Positions 5,665 to 6,934 of a DNA stretch of 6,934 nt are shown here, piece after piece. The translations under genes were made by a program, and so were the position numbers. Position 1 is the first letter of the stretch. Each line of letters opens with the position of its first letter. Origin of the DNA: Myxococcota bacterium (GTDB lineage: Bacteria; Myxococcota_A; UBA9160; PR03); the NCBI GenBank assembly GCA_030066475.1, contig JASJBO010000378.1:1-6934 (forward strand), in the 5' to 3' direction. The notes beneath the pieces were generated by a model that made no database searches, had not been told where the DNA came from, and was given only the letters and a program-made list of their open reading frames with translations.

Positions 5665-6135
5665 ATGAGGGCGACGATCCGCGACTGGCTGTCGCAGCGG
5701 GTGGAGCAGCTCCGCAACCGCAGCTTCCTCCAGGCCTCGATGGCGGCGGCGGCGCTCGTGGCCACCGCCGACGAGGACGTGCGGCTCTCCGAGCAGCTCG
5801 CCCTGGACGAGCTGCTCGGACGCGTCGAGAAGCTGCGCGTGTTCGCCGTGCACGACGCGGTCGATCTCCACCGCGACTTCGTCGAGCGCATCCTGGCGAA
5901 CGCCGCGGCGGGTCGTGCGGCGGCGCTCGAGGCCGTCTCGGCGTTTCGCGGCGACGAGGATCAGCGTCTGTTGGTCCTCTACGTCGGGGCGGTGATCGCG
6001 AAGGCCGACCTCGAGCTCTCGGAGACCGAGGAGCGCGCCCTGAACGAGATCTGCGGCGCGCTCGCCCTGCCCGAGTCGGCGCTCGCGCGCGTCTGGAACG
6101 CCGACGCGGAGAGCGCCGGGCCCGCGTCCAGCTGA
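5665..6135 (+). CDS. TerB-like tellurite-resistance-domain protein
   Basis: A 156-residue protein. GGGAGA (5652-5657) lies 7 bases before ATG 5665. The TerB fold is visible over nearly the whole chain: FLQASMAAAALVATADEDVRLSE (21-43), helices through LRVFAVHDAV (57-66), an AAALEAVSAFRGDEDQRLL stretch, and the pseudo-repeat IAKADLELSETEERALNEICGALAL (from 111). The acidic loops ADEDVRLSE and ADLELSETE (D36/D38/E43 and D115/E117/E122) sit where TerB has its metal-binding acidic residues. TerB is a small cytoplasmic helical protein linked to tellurite resistance, phage inhibition and stress complexes near the inner face of the membrane. No terC, terD or terZ gene is seen, so tellurite resistance should not be assumed. 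It probably forms a transcript with the small ORF before it. Confidence 0.9.
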   Translation: MRATIRDWLSQRVEQLRNRSFLQASMAAAALVATADEDVRLSEQLALDELLGRVEKLRVFAVHDAVDLHRDFVERILANAAAGRAAALEAVSAFRGDEDQRLLVLYVGAVIAKADLELSETEERALNEICGALALPESALARVWNADAESAGPASS

Positions 6136-6140
6136 GTCTC

Positions 6141-6934
6141 GTGGGTGGCTGGACGGAGGTAGACCGCTACCTGGGCGAGCTGTTCGCGCCGCCCGATCCG
6201 GTGCTCGACGCGGCGCTCGCCGCGAGCGCCGCCGCTGGCCTGCCGGCGCACCACGTCGCGCCGACCCAGGGCAAGCTGCTCCAGCTCCTCGCGCGGCTGC
6301 AGGGCGCGCGATCGATCCTCGAGATCGGAACGCTCGGCGGCTACAGCACGATCTGGCTGGCGCGCGCGCTCCCGCCCGGTGGTCGCCTCGTCACGCTGGA
6401 GGCGGACCCGCGACACGCCGAGGTGGCGCGAGCCAACCTCGACCGCGCGGGGCTCGGCGGGGTGGTCGAGGTGTTCGTCGGTCCGGCGCTCGAGACGCTG
6501 CCGCGCCTCGCCGACGAGGGCCGGGGCCCCTTCGACCTGGTCTTCCTCGACGCCGACAAGCCGAGCAATCCGGACTACCTCGATTGGGCGCTCCGCCTGA
6601 CCCGGCGCGGCAGCCTGATCGTCGCCGACAACGTGGTGCGCGACGGCGAGGTGGTGGATGCCGGCAGCCGCGACCCACGCGTTCAGGGCGTGCGTCGCTT
6701 CCTCGAGCGCCTGGCGGCCGAGCCGCGGCTCGGCGCCACCGCGATCCAGACGGTCGGCAGCAAGGGCTGGGACGGGCTCGCGATCGCCCGGCGCGGCCCC
6801 GACGCCGCGAGCCGAACGCCGCGCGGCTGGGCCGCGTTCGAGTCCGCAGCGCCGGAGCTCGCCGCCGCCGCGCGGCGTCTGCTGATCGGCCCCGACGGCG
6901 TGGCGCTCGGGTTCCTCGCCACCGCCAGCCCCTC
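6141..6934 (+). CDS. O-methyltransferase (family 3) fused to a PPOX-like split-barrel domain, 3' end missing
   Basis: Starting at GTG 6141, 5 bases after the terB-like stop, the frame stays open to the end of the window (264 codons). Residues 1 to about 218 are a complete caffeoyl-CoA-O-methyltransferase-like enzyme: N-terminal helices with LPAHHVAPTQGKLL, motif I LEIGTLGGYST (60-70), the acidic SAM-ribose residue E87 (VTLEAD), the metal-site FLDADK (135-140, D137) and ADNVV with D163/N164, ending in SKGWDGLAIARR. Members methylate hydroxyls of small aromatic or polyketide-like substrates using SAM and a divalent metal. Residues 230-264 (GWAAFESAAPELAA, then GVALGFLATASP) match the start of pyridoxamine-5'-phosphate-oxidase-like flavin/F420-binding proteins. 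No stop and no ATG, GTG or TTG occurs in frame between the parts, so a true fusion is likely. The rest of the second domain is beyond the window. The ribosome binding site is weak, consistent with coupling. Confidence 0.85.
   Translation, partial: MGGWTEVDRYLGELFAPPDPVLDAALAASAAAGLPAHHVAPTQGKLLQLLARLQGARSILEIGTLGGYSTIWLARALPPGGRLVTLEADPRHAEVARANLDRAGLGGVVEVFVGPALETLPRLADEGRGPFDLVFLDADKPSNPDYLDWALRLTRRGSLIVADNVVRDGEVVDAGSRDPRVQGVRRFLERLAAEPRLGATAIQTVGSKGWDGLAIARRGPDAASRTPRGWAAFESAAPELAAAARRLLIGPDGVALGFLATASP

Noticed and set aside
1..6934. CRISPR arrays, tRNA or rRNA genes, insertion sequences, attachment sites
   Set aside because: I saw no regularly spaced repeats, no tRNA- or rRNA-like segments, no transposase or integrase text and no terminal inverted repeats.

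Overview
The window is 6.9 kb of very GC-rich bacterial DNA with nine genes, apparently all on the + strand, packed with short gaps or 4-base GTGA overlaps. The codon bias (third positions almost all G or C), a YcbB-type L,D-transpeptidase, a COQ4 homologue and a probable selenoprotein suggest an uncultured high-GC Gram-negative lineage of the deltaproteobacterial/Myxococcota/Binatia kind. That placement is an inference; no rRNA or other phylogenetic marker is present.

Layout. At the left edge is the C-terminal end of an L,D-transpeptidase (2-385). A compact block follows: a COQ4-family protein (464-1264), a membrane-anchored strictosidine-synthase/APMAP-like beta-propeller (1272-2351), and a GNAT-like protein (2348-3061) whose GTG start overlaps the propeller's stop. 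At 3058-3085, on the stop of that gene, lies a good sigma70-type promoter. It reads into a small gene at 3115-3405.

That small gene is the most notable item. Read conventionally it stops after 34 codons at a TGA (3217-3219). The same frame continues for another 61 codons and encodes the rest of a heavy-metal-associated (HMA/MerP-like) domain behind a signal peptide. The TGA falls exactly where the first cysteine of the HMA CxxC motif belongs. An 8-bp hairpin with a 5-nt loop carrying G at position 2 begins 13 nt after the TGA, matching the bacterial SECIS consensus. I therefore annotate a periplasmic MerP-like selenoprotein with the motif U-G-G-T. The second motif cysteine is absent, so selenocysteine is the only chalcogen ligand or redox residue in the mature protein.

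After a 218-base gap come a DUF1330 protein (3624-3920), an overlapping DedA/VTT-like membrane protein (3901-4557) and a class I SAM methyltransferase (4645-5475). A 62-residue small protein overlaps the methyltransferase stop (5472-5660) and is followed by a TerB-like protein (5665-6135). The right edge holds the start of a gene open to the window's end (6141 onward). It is a family-3 O-methyltransferase read straight through, with no stop or new start codon, into what looks like the N-terminus of a pyridoxamine-phosphate-oxidase-like flavin/F420 split-barrel domain.

No single pathway joins these genes. Several are enzymes or carriers seen without their usual partners: COQ4 without ubi genes, a MerP-like protein without merT/merA or a P-type ATPase, and TerB without other ter genes. 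No tRNA, rRNA, CRISPR array, insertion sequence or clear intrinsic terminator was seen.
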